Below are positions 8,801-16,513 of a stretch of 64,000 nucleotides of DNA, piece by piece (position 1 is the stretch's first letter; each line of letters starts with the position of its first letter). The notes below the pieces were generated by a model. The model was not told the origin of the DNA. It ran no database searches and saw nothing but the letters and a program-made list of their open reading frames with translations. A program made the translations under genes and the position numbers. The stretch is from Bacteroidetes bacterium UBA1941 (lineage in GTDB: Bacteria; Bacteroidota; Bacteroidia; Chitinophagales; LD1): assembly GCA_002336805.1 (NCBI GenBank), contig DDEZ01000007.1, forward strand, positions 62,001-126,000, written 5' to 3'.

Positions 8801-9643
8801 TTAGTAATCCTTCTCCTCTACCAGCTGGCCCAGTGCCACCTTTAGTTGCTCATCATTGGGCGCTACTCCATGCCATTTGTGGCTGCCCATCATAAAATCT
8901 ACCCCTGCACCCATGGCAGTCTTCATGATCACAAAGATTGGTTTGCCATGACCGGTGCGGCTTTTAGCTTCATTCAGGCCATCTATTACCTGCGCCATGT
9001 TATTGCCATCTGCTATGGCCATCACATCCCAACCAAATGCTTTGGCTTTGGCCTCGAGATCGCCTAGTGATAGTACTTTCTCTGTAGGACCGTCTATTTG
9101 CTGGCCATTGTAGTCTACGGTGCAGATCAGATTATCTACTTTGTGATGCGGGGCAAAAAGCATTGATTCCCATACCTGGCCCTCCTGTAGCTCACCATCA
9201 CCGTGCAGGGAAAATACCAGTGATGTATCTTTATTGAGTTTCTTGGTCAGCGCAGCGCCTATGGCTACACTCATACCCTGGCCCAGAGAGCCGGACGCCA
9301 CGCGGATGCCTGGCAGGTGCTCATGCGTAGTAGGGTGCCCCTGGAGTCTCGTATTAAGCTTACGAAAAGTAGCCAACTCTGAAATATCAAAATAACCGCT
9401 CCGTGCCAGCACCGAGTAAAAAACCGGGCTGATGTGGCCATTGGAAAGGAAAAAAAGATCCTCCCCTTCGCCATTCATAGAGAACTTCGGATCATGTTTC
9501 ATCACATCGAAATACAATGCGACAAAGAACTCCGTACAGCCCAATGAACCTCCGGGGTGGCCGGAGTTGACCGCATGTACCATTCTCACGATATCGCGAC
9601 GCACCTGGCTGGCTATGCGCTGGAGTTCCTCTATAGATGCCAT
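8801..9643 (-). CDS. Transketolase, N-terminal (thiamine diphosphate-binding) subunit
   Basis: A 280-aa protein equal to the first domain of transketolase. Recognisable elements are HAVNSGHPGGSLGCTEF (substrate His), LSNGHISPVFYSVLA, the glycine-rich GIRVASGSLGQGMSVAIG, and the diphosphate/Mg motif GDGELQEGQVWES with the downstream Asn in DYNGQQIDG. With the C-terminal subunit at 6419-7381 it should form one enzyme. It is the first gene of a leftward run that continues through a membrane protein, the second transketolase half and the sigma/anti-sigma genes. The divergent neighbour is carbonic anhydrase. Confidence 0.93.
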   Translation of the reverse strand: MASIEELQRIASQVRRDIVRMVHAVNSGHPGGSLGCTEFFVALYFDVMKHDPKFSMNGEGEDLFFLSNGHISPVFYSVLARSGYFDISELATFRKLNTRLQGHPTTHEHLPGIRVASGSLGQGMSVAIGAALTKKLNKDTSLVFSLHGDGELQEGQVWESMLFAPHHKVDNLICTVDYNGQQIDGPTEKVLSLGDLEAKAKAFGWDVMAIADGNNMAQVIDGLNEAKSRTGHGKPIFVIMKTAMGAGVDFMMGSHKWHGVAPNDEQLKVALGQLVEEKDY

Positions 9644-9794
9644 TCTGATTATTTTGTGCTAAAAATATAAAGGAGCGTCATCCACGGCCCGGCTACTTAT
9701 ATACAATCCGTGAATATCAATGGTCCGTACATTCTGTCCTCAACTTTTTATTGTGTCCTTTGTTTACGTTATTTGGCCACTAACTCGACTCATC

Positions 9795-10430
9795 ATGAAA
9801 CAATCATACGAAAAACTGATAGCCGGCAATAAGGCCTGGGCAGAAGAAATGCTAAGAAACGATCCGGATTACTTTAGCCGGCTGTCCAAAATACAAAGGC
9901 CTGATTTCCTCTGGATAGGCTGCTCAGACAGTCGCGTACCGGCCAATGAAGTGACCAATACGCCTCCCGGCGAGATATTTGTGCACCGCAACGTGGCCAA
10001 TATAGTAGTCCAGACAGACCTCAATCTCATGAGCGTAGTGCAATATGCCGTAGAAGTGCTGGAGGTAAAACATGTGATAGTATGCGGGCACTATGGCTGT
10101 GGCGGCGTCATAGCCGCTATGGGTCAGCATCACCTGGGCATCATAAATCAGTGGATCAGCTCAATAAAAGACGTATACCGCCTGCACCGCCAGGAGCTGG
10201 ACGCTATCGCCGAATTTGAAGAGCGCAGCAACCGCCTGGTAGAGCTGAATGTACAGGAGCAGGTAAATAACCTGGCCAAAACAGCCATCATACAGAAAGC
10301 ATGGAAGAAAGGCGCTAAACCGGAGATACACGGCTGGGCCTACGGCCTGAAGGACGGGCGCATACACACCTTGTGCAGTGTCACTCCTGAGACTGCTATG
10401 GACCCGCTGTTCCAGTTTGACAATCTGTGA
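9795..10430 (+). CDS. Beta-class carbonic anhydrase
   Basis: A 211-aa zinc enzyme that interconverts CO2 and bicarbonate. I start it at the ATG at 9795 (MKQSYEKLIAGNKAW), because the 25 codons before it are hydrophobic, AT-rich and unlike the family. The zinc ligands and catalytic pair are visible: C43, D45 and R47 in GCSDSR, and H99 and C102 in GHYGCGG. The C-terminal LKDGRIHTLCSV is also typical. It is predicted cytoplasmic and stands alone between the divergent transketolase gene and the downstream B12-dependent protein, with 50 bp to the latter. Confidence 0.95.
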   Translation: MKQSYEKLIAGNKAWAEEMLRNDPDYFSRLSKIQRPDFLWIGCSDSRVPANEVTNTPPGEIFVHRNVANIVVQTDLNLMSVVQYAVEVLEVKHVIVCGHYGCGGVIAAMGQHHLGIINQWISSIKDVYRLHRQELDAIAEFEERSNRLVELNVQEQVNNLAKTAIIQKAWKKGAKPEIHGWAYGLKDGRIHTLCSVTPETAMDPLFQFDNL

Positions 10431-10480
10431 TATAGCCCGGCATCAAGGCTTCGCTCATATTTTCTTAATTTTGACATCTC

Positions 10481-11869
10481 ATGAGCTACACACCTACCAA
10501 TAAAGTCCGTATCGTCACTGCTGCATCGCTTTTTGACGGGCATGATGCTGCTATCAATATCATGCGCCGCATCATGCAGGCCAAAGGTGCCGAAGTGATC
10601 CACCTGGGGCACAATCGAAGTGCACAGGAGATAGTAGAGACCGCAATACAGGAAGACGCGCAAGGTATAGCCGTGACCTCCTACCAGGGTGGCCACGTAG
10701 AGTTCTTCAAATACATGTACGACCTGCTCAAAGAGCGCAACTGTGGCCACATCAAGATATTTGGTGGTGGCGGCGGCACTATACTCCCTACAGAGGCCGA
10801 GGAGCTGCATCAGTATGGCATCACCCGGATCTACTCTCCTGATGATGGCCGCCATATGGGACTGGAGGGTATGATAGAAGACCTGGTCAGTCAGTGCGAC
10901 TTTCAGACTGTAGTCTCCCTGAATGGCGAGGTCAAAAATCTCAACCCAAAGGATTGGAAAAACATAGCCCGGTCTATCACCTATGCAGAAAACGGCAACA
11001 AGGTAGATCTGAAGCAAACTGATAAAAAAATCCCTGTACTCGGTATCACTGGTACAGGTGGTGCAGGCAAATCATCTGTGACAGATGAGATAGTACGCCG
11101 ATACCTGCTGCACTTCCCTGACAAAACGATCGCGGTGGTCTCTGTAGACCCGTCGAAGAAGAAGACAGGCGGCGCACTGCTCGGCGACCGCATCCGCATG
11201 AACTCTATATCCAGTCCGCGTGCCTATATGCGCTCACTGGCCACGCGCGAGAGTGACCGGGCACTGAGTGAGTACGTACAGGAGTCTATAGATATCTGCC
11301 GCGCTGCCGGCTATGACTTTGTTATTCTAGAGAGTGCAGGCGTGGGGCAGAGTGATGCATCTATCCTGGACTACTGCGATGTCTCTATGTATGTGATGAC
11401 GCCCGAATACGGTGCTCCGTCACAGCTAGAGAAGATCAATATGCTGGATTACGCAGAGGTGATAGCGATCAATAAATTTGACAAAGCGGGTGCCCTGGAC
11501 TCGCTGCATGATGTACGTAAGCAGTACAAGCGCAATCACAATATGTTTCAGGCAAAGGATGAGGACCTGCCGATAGTAGGTACCATCGCATCCCAGTTCA
11601 ATGATGCTGGTGTCAACCACTTGTTTGAAGTACTTTTCCAGGCTATCGAGAAGAAAACCGGAGTTGCCTTCACGGTGGAACACACTTCTACTAAAAGTAC
11701 AGCCAGCAAGACCCAGGTGATACCGCCATCACGTGTACGCTACCTGGCTGAGATAGCCGAGGCTATAGAGCAATATGACCAGTGGGCTGACGAGCAGAGT
11801 GACATAGCACGCAAAATGTATCAGCTGCAGGGCGTGATAGACATGGTGGAAAAGCCCCAGAAAAACTAG
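10481..11869 (+). CDS. Cobalamin-binding plus MeaI/MeaB-type G-protein: IcmF-like protein lacking the mutase domain
   Basis: A 462-aa protein. Residues 1-150 are a B12-binding domain: SLFDGHDAAINIMRR has the cobalt-coordinating His at H21, and the glycine run FGGGGGTILP follows. Residues ~185-400 are a MeaI/MeaB-like GTPase chaperone with Walker A GTGGAGKSS (~189-197), VSVDPSKKKTGGALLGDR, ESAGVGQSD and the specificity motif NKFD. The last ~60 residues (PPSRVRYLAEIAEAIEQYDQ, ARKMYQLQGV) match the linker that in IcmF (fused isobutyryl-CoA mutase) leads into the TIM-barrel mutase domain, but a stop codon ends it there. A -7-like TAATTTTG lies at 10466-10473. It is either a split enzyme with the catalytic subunit encoded elsewhere, or a stand-alone cofactor-loading protein. 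Confidence 0.85.
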   Translation: MSYTPTNKVRIVTAASLFDGHDAAINIMRRIMQAKGAEVIHLGHNRSAQEIVETAIQEDAQGIAVTSYQGGHVEFFKYMYDLLKERNCGHIKIFGGGGGTILPTEAEELHQYGITRIYSPDDGRHMGLEGMIEDLVSQCDFQTVVSLNGEVKNLNPKDWKNIARSITYAENGNKVDLKQTDKKIPVLGITGTGGAGKSSVTDEIVRRYLLHFPDKTIAVVSVDPSKKKTGGALLGDRIRMNSISSPRAYMRSLATRESDRALSEYVQESIDICRAAGYDFVILESAGVGQSDASILDYCDVSMYVMTPEYGAPSQLEKINMLDYAEVIAINKFDKAGALDSLHDVRKQYKRNHNMFQAKDEDLPIVGTIASQFNDAGVNHLFEVLFQAIEKKTGVAFTVEHTSTKSTASKTQVIPPSRVRYLAEIAEAIEQYDQWADEQSDIARKMYQLQGVIDMVEKPQKN

Positions 11870-11935
11870 CTGACAGATAGCGTACGCAAGATTATGCGGC
11901 TTGTTACGTCTTAATGATAGAGGTAAAACCATACA

Positions 11936-12460
11936 ATGCAGACTCCAGATCCTATTATCAATAAAGTAGCCCAAAAGAATATCATCACGATAGACCTGGC
12001 CGATCTCTATCCTAAGGAGTCTGACCTCGCGGTGATCGATATGAAGGATTATCTCTTCAAGGGCCTGATCCTGCGGGAGGCTGACTTTCGCGAGCAGGTA
12101 AAAAATACGGACTGGTCTATATACCGGGATAAATATGTTGTGCTCTATTCTTCTGTCAATGCCATCATACCCATGTGGGCCTATATGGTCCTCAGTGCTG
12201 AGCTGGCACCATATGCGAAGGATGTAGCCAATGCAGCACCGGCACATGCCACGGATGTTTTCATGTACCGGGCTATAGAAAAAATAGACCCGGCAGTCTA
12301 CGACGGCCAACGAGTCGTGATCAAAGGCTGCGGGGACAAACAGATAGATCCGGCAGCATTCGTATACATCACTCAAAAGCTGGCAGGCACCGCTCGCGCA
12401 CTGATGTATGGGGAGCCCTGCTCTATGGTGCCCGTTTACAAGCGCGTAGTATCACAATAA
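11936..12460 (+). CDS. DUF2480 family protein
   Basis: A 174-aa soluble protein without signal peptide or membrane segment. It matches the DUF2480 family known from Bacteroidota: IITIDLADLYPKESDLAVID, MKDYLFKGLILREADFREQV, NAIIPMWAYMVLSAELAPYA, VVIKGCGD and the C-terminal LMYGEPCSMVPVYKR. No biochemical function is established for the family. The conserved Cys in KGCGD and GEPCS could be functional, but nothing here proves it. It starts 66 bp after the IcmF-like gene, in the same direction. Confidence 0.88.
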   Translation: MQTPDPIINKVAQKNIITIDLADLYPKESDLAVIDMKDYLFKGLILREADFREQVKNTDWSIYRDKYVVLYSSVNAIIPMWAYMVLSAELAPYAKDVANAAPAHATDVFMYRAIEKIDPAVYDGQRVVIKGCGDKQIDPAAFVYITQKLAGTARALMYGEPCSMVPVYKRVVSQ

Positions 12461-12552
12461 TTTGAACGCTTTTTCATTTTAATAGCAGGCGGCTCACTGC
12501 CTGTGGATTCCTGCATCTTCATTTCACCAAACATTTTATTTACTTAGAGCAC

Positions 12553-13494
12553 TTGCAACGGTCAAAATATATAACCCTTACGATAGCACTGCTGGCCATA
12601 GGCGCGGCGTCTGCCGGCATCTACGTAGCCAAGCCTACACTCATCAATATTTTCTCTCAGAAGCGAGTGGAGACTCCCGGCCTGAGCTGGCGCCGGGATA
12701 CATTACTGCACGTATATCCCTTTCATGTGGATGGCGATCTCGCCTTTGCCGGTGAGGCGGTGCCACTGGGGGAGACAGATGTACGCGAGCGTCTGGACCG
12801 CGAGCTGCAGATCAATATTTTCCGCCAGAGCAATACCATACTTGACATGAAGCTGGCTAACAGGTACTTTCCTGAGATAGAGCGTATACTCACTGAGGAG
12901 CGCGTGCCTACAGATTTCAAATACCTCGCACTCATAGAGAGCGACCTGCGCGATGCTATGTCTCCAGCGGGAGCTGGTGGCTTCTGGCAGTTCGTGCCTA
13001 GTACCGCCAAGCAGTATGGATTGGAAGTAAATGACATAGTAGACGAACGGTATAATATCGAAAAATCTACACGGGCGGCCTGCGCCTATCTGCGCGAGGC
13101 AAAAGACCGCCTCGGCTCCTGGACCGCTGCAGCAGCTTCTTACAATTTTGGTATAGATGGCATAGCCGGCAAACTGGAGGCACAGCATACCACCAACTAT
13201 TATGACCTCGCCATTACTTCAGAGACTTCACGCTATGTATTTCGTATGCTGGCTATGAAGGTGATCTTTGCTGATCCTGAGCGGGCCGGATATCATATGC
13301 AGGTGGAGGACCTCTATCAGCCTCAGGCATATACTACGCTGCAGATAGACACCCCGATAGACAAACTGGCAGATTTCGCAGATGCCAATGGCATCAAATA
13401 CAAAGAGCTGAAGCTGCTCAATCCATGGCTGCGAAACACCTCCCTGCCCAATAAGAGCAAAAAGACCTACTGGCTGAGGATCATAAGTAAATAG
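12553..13494 (+). CDS. Membrane-anchored lytic transglycosylase (MltD-like)
   Basis: A 313-aa envelope protein that should cleave peptidoglycan glycan strands. The only plausible start is the TTG at 12553, which puts MQRSKYITLTIALLAIGAAS as an N-terminal anchor; no in-frame ATG lies near. The SLT domain spans about residues 115-225: FKYLALIESDLR holds the catalytic Glu (E129), followed by SPAGAGGFWQFVPSTA, Y..N.ERYN-type ERYNIEKSTRAAC, and AAASYNFGIDGI. The C-terminus (~265-313) resembles a degenerate LysM (TPIDKLADFADANGIKYKEL, LLNPWLR). It converges on murA with one base between stop codons. Confidence 0.9.
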   Translation: MQRSKYITLTIALLAIGAASAGIYVAKPTLINIFSQKRVETPGLSWRRDTLLHVYPFHVDGDLAFAGEAVPLGETDVRERLDRELQINIFRQSNTILDMKLANRYFPEIERILTEERVPTDFKYLALIESDLRDAMSPAGAGGFWQFVPSTAKQYGLEVNDIVDERYNIEKSTRAACAYLREAKDRLGSWTAAAASYNFGIDGIAGKLEAQHTTNYYDLAITSETSRYVFRMLAMKVIFADPERAGYHMQVEDLYQPQAYTTLQIDTPIDKLADFADANGIKYKELKLLNPWLRNTSLPNKSKKTYWLRIISK

Positions 13495-13495
13495 C

Positions 13496-14803
13496 CTACA
13501 CCCGCTTGATATCAGCGCCTATGGCATTCAGCCTGGTGTCTATATGCTGGTAGCCACGGTCTATCTGATCGATGTTATTGATGATCGATTTGCCCTCTGC
13601 AGAGAGTGCCGCTATGAGCAGCGACACACCAGCACGTATATCAGGAGATGACATGGTGATACCGCGTAGCTTGTATTCACGATTGATACCGATCACAGAC
13701 GCACGGTGCGGATCACATAGTATGATCTGCGCGCCCATATCTATCAGCTTATCTACAAAGAACAACCTGGACTCAAACATCTTCTGATGGATAAGTACAG
13801 ATCCCTTGGCCTGAGTAGCGACGACCAATACTATACTGATGAGGTCCGGCGTAAATAGTGGCCATGGTCCATCTGCTATGGTCAGCCCGGAGCCATCTAT
13901 AAACTTTTGTATCTCGTAGCGCTCCTGAGCGGGGATGAAGATATCGTCACCACGCACTTCCATCTGGATACCGAGTTTCTGGAAGACCGGCAGGATATTG
14001 CCCAGGTGTTCTACACCGCAGTTTTTGATATTGATCTCCGACTGAGTCATGGCTGCGAGGCCGATGAAGGAGCCGATCTCGATCATATCAGGCAGCATGC
14101 GGTGCTCCGTACCGCCCAGCGTATCTACTCCTTCTATAGTGATGAGGTTAGAGCCAACGCCGTGGATTTTTGCACCCATCCTGTTTAGCATAGAGCAGAG
14201 CTGCTGGAGGTATGGTTCACACGCGGCATTGTATATCGTGGTCTTGCCATTAGCCATTACTGCGGTCATTACGATATTGGCGGTACCCGTTACTGAGGGC
14301 TCATCGAGTAGTATATAGTCCCCCTTCAGATGATCTGCCTGGATAGAGTAGAAACTATCTTCGGAGTCAAAGTTGAACGTAGCACCCAGCCTTTCAAAAC
14401 CAAGGAAGTGGGTGTCGAGCCTTCTGCGGCCTATTTTATCGCCACCCGGCTTGGGCATATATGCCCTCTTAAATCTTGTGAGCAGCGGGCCGATGATCAT
14501 AATGGAGCCGCGCAGCGCAGCACCCTTCTTGCGAAACACATCTGACTGCAGGTACTCCAGATTGACATCGTCTGCCTGGAATATATAGGTATCTGCATTG
14601 ACGCGCTCTACTTTCACATTCAGGTCACGCAGGATATCTATCAGCAGATTGACGTCGCGTATATCAGGTATATTGCTGATCGTCACCTTGTCTGCGGTAA
14701 GCAGCACCGCGCATAGTATCTGCAGCGCTTCGTTTTTGGCACCCTGCGGCACCAGTTCGCCCTTCAGTTTCCTTCCTCCTGTTACTTCAAATGCATTAGC
14801 CAT
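13496..14803 (-). CDS. murA: UDP-N-acetylglucosamine 1-carboxyvinyltransferase with Cys-to-Asp active site
   Basis: A 435-aa cytosolic enzyme that adds enolpyruvate to UDP-GlcNAc, the first committed step of peptidoglycan synthesis. I start it at 14803 (MANAFEVTGGRKLKGEL); the 19 codons before look non-coding. Family signatures are GAKNEALQILCA, KKGAALRGSIMIIGPLL and GGFxxLPT-like later elements. The active-site loop reads MPKPGGDKIGRRRLDTH: position D122 (codon at 14438-14440) is Asp where E. coli MurA has Cys115. Asp at this site is known from fosfomycin-insensitive MurA enzymes such as the mycobacterial and chlamydial ones. The gene is followed by the convergent lytic transglycosylase. Confidence 0.96.
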   Translation of the reverse strand: MANAFEVTGGRKLKGELVPQGAKNEALQILCAVLLTADKVTISNIPDIRDVNLLIDILRDLNVKVERVNADTYIFQADDVNLEYLQSDVFRKKGAALRGSIMIIGPLLTRFKRAYMPKPGGDKIGRRRLDTHFLGFERLGATFNFDSEDSFYSIQADHLKGDYILLDEPSVTGTANIVMTAVMANGKTTIYNAACEPYLQQLCSMLNRMGAKIHGVGSNLITIEGVDTLGGTEHRMLPDMIEIGSFIGLAAMTQSEINIKNCGVEHLGNILPVFQKLGIQMEVRGDDIFIPAQERYEIQKFIDGSGLTIADGPWPLFTPDLISIVLVVATQAKGSVLIHQKMFESRLFFVDKLIDMGAQIILCDPHRASVIGINREYKLRGITMSSPDIRAGVSLLIAALSAEGKSIINNIDQIDRGYQHIDTRLNAIGADIKRV

Positions 14804-14950
14804 GCGTATGTTTTTTTGTGTTTTGGCTTTAGACAATAAGCCGGATACAAATGAAACCAAAATAGCAGCGGTCGTAGCCTCAGGCTAGCAAAGACTTACA
14901 ACAATATTGTGTGGAGTGTACAGATTAGTCGAAAGGAGAAAATGCAGTCC

Positions 14951-15568
14951 CTATTTACCTTTGAGGAAATAGTAAAAGGTCTTCATGTATTCATTATTGA
15001 GCGCTATCAGGCCATACTCATCCTTCCACCAGTAGTTTTCGTCAAACTGAGAGTCATGAGCGCCGCGCATGATGATCTTCGTTTCGGTACCGGCAAATTT
15101 CTTTCGGTAAACCTTGCCTGCCCTCCTGGTGTGAAAGAGGCTGGTCACTACGAGTAGCTTCTTGACATGATGCTCACGGCAGTAGCCGAGGAGTGTATCG
15201 GCCTCCTCAGCCGTACTAGTACCATAGCGCAGCAGGGTGATCATCGAGTCGGGCACCCCGTTGCGCACTATATTCTTTTTGAGCAGTTCACTCTCGTACA
15301 CGGTATCCCCCATGATCAGAAAGGCGCGCTCCAGATTGCCTCCCGGGCATATGACTCTTTTGGTATAGCCATCTCTGTAGAGACGCGCGCCCTCGTTGCC
15401 TCGGTCAAAAGCGTTGCCCGAGAGCACTACCATCGCATCAGATTCCTCCGGTGCATCCTGTTTGATCAGGAAGCCGGAGAAGCTTTGCAGGATAGGGGTC
15501 TTGAAGATCACCCCTACCGCTATGAGCATGATACACAGGGCAATGAATACGAGCAGATTTCTTCTCAA
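14951..15568 (-). CDS. YdcF/SanA-like DUF218 membrane protein
   Basis: A 205-aa protein with one N-terminal transmembrane segment (LLVFIALCIMLIAVGVIF) and a DUF218 domain outside the membrane. The domain shows DAMVVLSGNAFDRGNEGARLY, RVICPGG, TSTAEEADTLLGYCREH and LLVVTSLFHTRRAGKVYRK, the usual DUF218 core. Proteins of this family (SanA, ElyC, YdcF) are linked to envelope integrity or lipid carrier metabolism, but the exact reaction is unsettled. It ends 147 bp upstream of murA on the same strand and starts 11 bp after the hydrolase gene at 15580, so an operon with that gene is likely. Confidence 0.85.
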   Translation of the reverse strand: MRRNLLVFIALCIMLIAVGVIFKTPILQSFSGFLIKQDAPEESDAMVVLSGNAFDRGNEGARLYRDGYTKRVICPGGNLERAFLIMGDTVYESELLKKNIVRNGVPDSMITLLRYGTSTAEEADTLLGYCREHHVKKLLVVTSLFHTRRAGKVYRKKFAGTETKIIMRGAHDSQFDENYWWKDEYGLIALNNEYMKTFYYFLKGK

Positions 15569-15579
15569 TGTAGTGCGTA

Positions 15580-16413
15580 TTAGATCTTGCTATTGAGCCA
15601 GGCTATCTCATCCAGGAAGACGCGCTCCCTGTCTGCAGCAGGTTCATTGTGCAGCTCATGGTAGAAACCCGGATATGCCTTGAATGTGATCAGCTCCTTA
15701 GGCCCATTGGCTGCAAACTCTTCGGAACCCGAAAAGGCAATCAGCTTATCATCTGTACCATGCAGCAGCAGGAGTGGTACGCTCAGCTCAGATGCATGCT
15801 CCAGCGCCCATTTAGCAGCACTATAGGTATCAAAGAAAGTACCTGCACGGGCAGTATTATGTATCAACGGGTCGGTCTCATATTTACGGACTTCTGCCTT
15901 ATCCCTGGATATGGTATTGACATCCAGGTCAGCTTTCTCAGGCCACTTAGGATAGATCACGCGCATGATGCGCGCCAGCAGCAGCTTGATAGCTGGCGGA
16001 TCGAAGCCCAGCCTCAGCCATGGCGAGGTAGCTATCGCCCCGGCTATTTTAGGCTTGCGGCGCATCAGGTAGTTCAGCACCATATTGCCTCCCATGCTGT
16101 GCCCATAGAGAAACTTTGGTACGCCGGGAAATCTTGTTTCGGCCTCATTCAATATGTGCTCTATCGAGTCGAGACTGGCATCCAGGCTTGGAGAGAAACC
16201 ACGAGGACCCTCTGTATGGCCGTGGCCATATTGATCAAAGGCTAATACAGCATAACCTTCACGACCTAGGCGCTCTGCTACATGCGCATAGCGACCGCCA
16301 TATTCTGCGAATCCATGCACTAGGCATATCACAGCTTTTGTATTGACCGGGCTCCATCCCTGCGCATAAAAACGGGTGCCATCCTGTGTCCAGTTCCACT
16401 CAAAATGATTCAT
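15580..16413 (-). CDS. Alpha/beta hydrolase, monoacylglycerol-lipase type
   Basis: A 277-aa cytosolic alpha/beta-hydrolase. The oxyanion-hole region VICLVHGFAEYGGRYAHVAE, the FDQYGHGHTEGPRG loop and the nucleophile elbow GHSMGGN place it among monoglyceride-lipase/lysophospholipase-like enzymes. The acid is probably the Asp in LLLHGTDDKLI and the base the His in YPGFYHELHNEP. It is the first gene of a leftward pair with the DUF218 gene. The substrate cannot be read from the sequence. Confidence 0.9.
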   Translation of the reverse strand: MNHFEWNWTQDGTRFYAQGWSPVNTKAVICLVHGFAEYGGRYAHVAERLGREGYAVLAFDQYGHGHTEGPRGFSPSLDASLDSIEHILNEAETRFPGVPKFLYGHSMGGNMVLNYLMRRKPKIAGAIATSPWLRLGFDPPAIKLLLARIMRVIYPKWPEKADLDVNTISRDKAEVRKYETDPLIHNTARAGTFFDTYSAAKWALEHASELSVPLLLLHGTDDKLIAFSGSEEFAANGPKELITFKAYPGFYHELHNEPAADRERVFLDEIAWLNSKI

Positions 16414-16451
16414 GATACTTGTTTATGTGTGGAATGATTTATCATTCCTTT

Positions 16452-16472
16452 CAAATGTAGAAATTATCTTTG
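16452..16472. promoter_or_regulatory. Back-to-back -7 boxes between hydrolase and EEP gene
   Basis: Two matches to the Bacteroidota -7 consensus TAnnTTTG sit five bases apart and point away from each other: leftward TACATTTG (16452-16459 on the minus strand) for the hydrolase, and rightward TATCTTTG (16465-16472) for the EEP gene. Clear -33 boxes are not seen for either. Confidence 0.4.
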
Positions 16473-16513
16473 ATTTATAATTCGCCTCATCTATTGCCCT
16501 TCAACTATCGCAC

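Noticed and set aside
9720..9794. N-terminal extension of carbonic anhydrase by 25 codons
   Set aside because: AT-rich and hydrophobic without a cleavage site; the family-like start is the ATG at 9795.
11860..11936. Possible frameshift joining the IcmF-like gene to a missing mutase domain
   Set aside because: The 66 bp to the next start hold no mutase-like coding in any frame and the next gene is an intact DUF2480 protein; a simple sequencing frameshift cannot account for the missing ~600 residues.
10340..12376. Leftward frames of 225 and 215 aa opposite the B12-binding and DUF2480 genes
   Set aside because: They have no start context, no domain and odd amino-acid make-up; the rightward genes there are clear family members.
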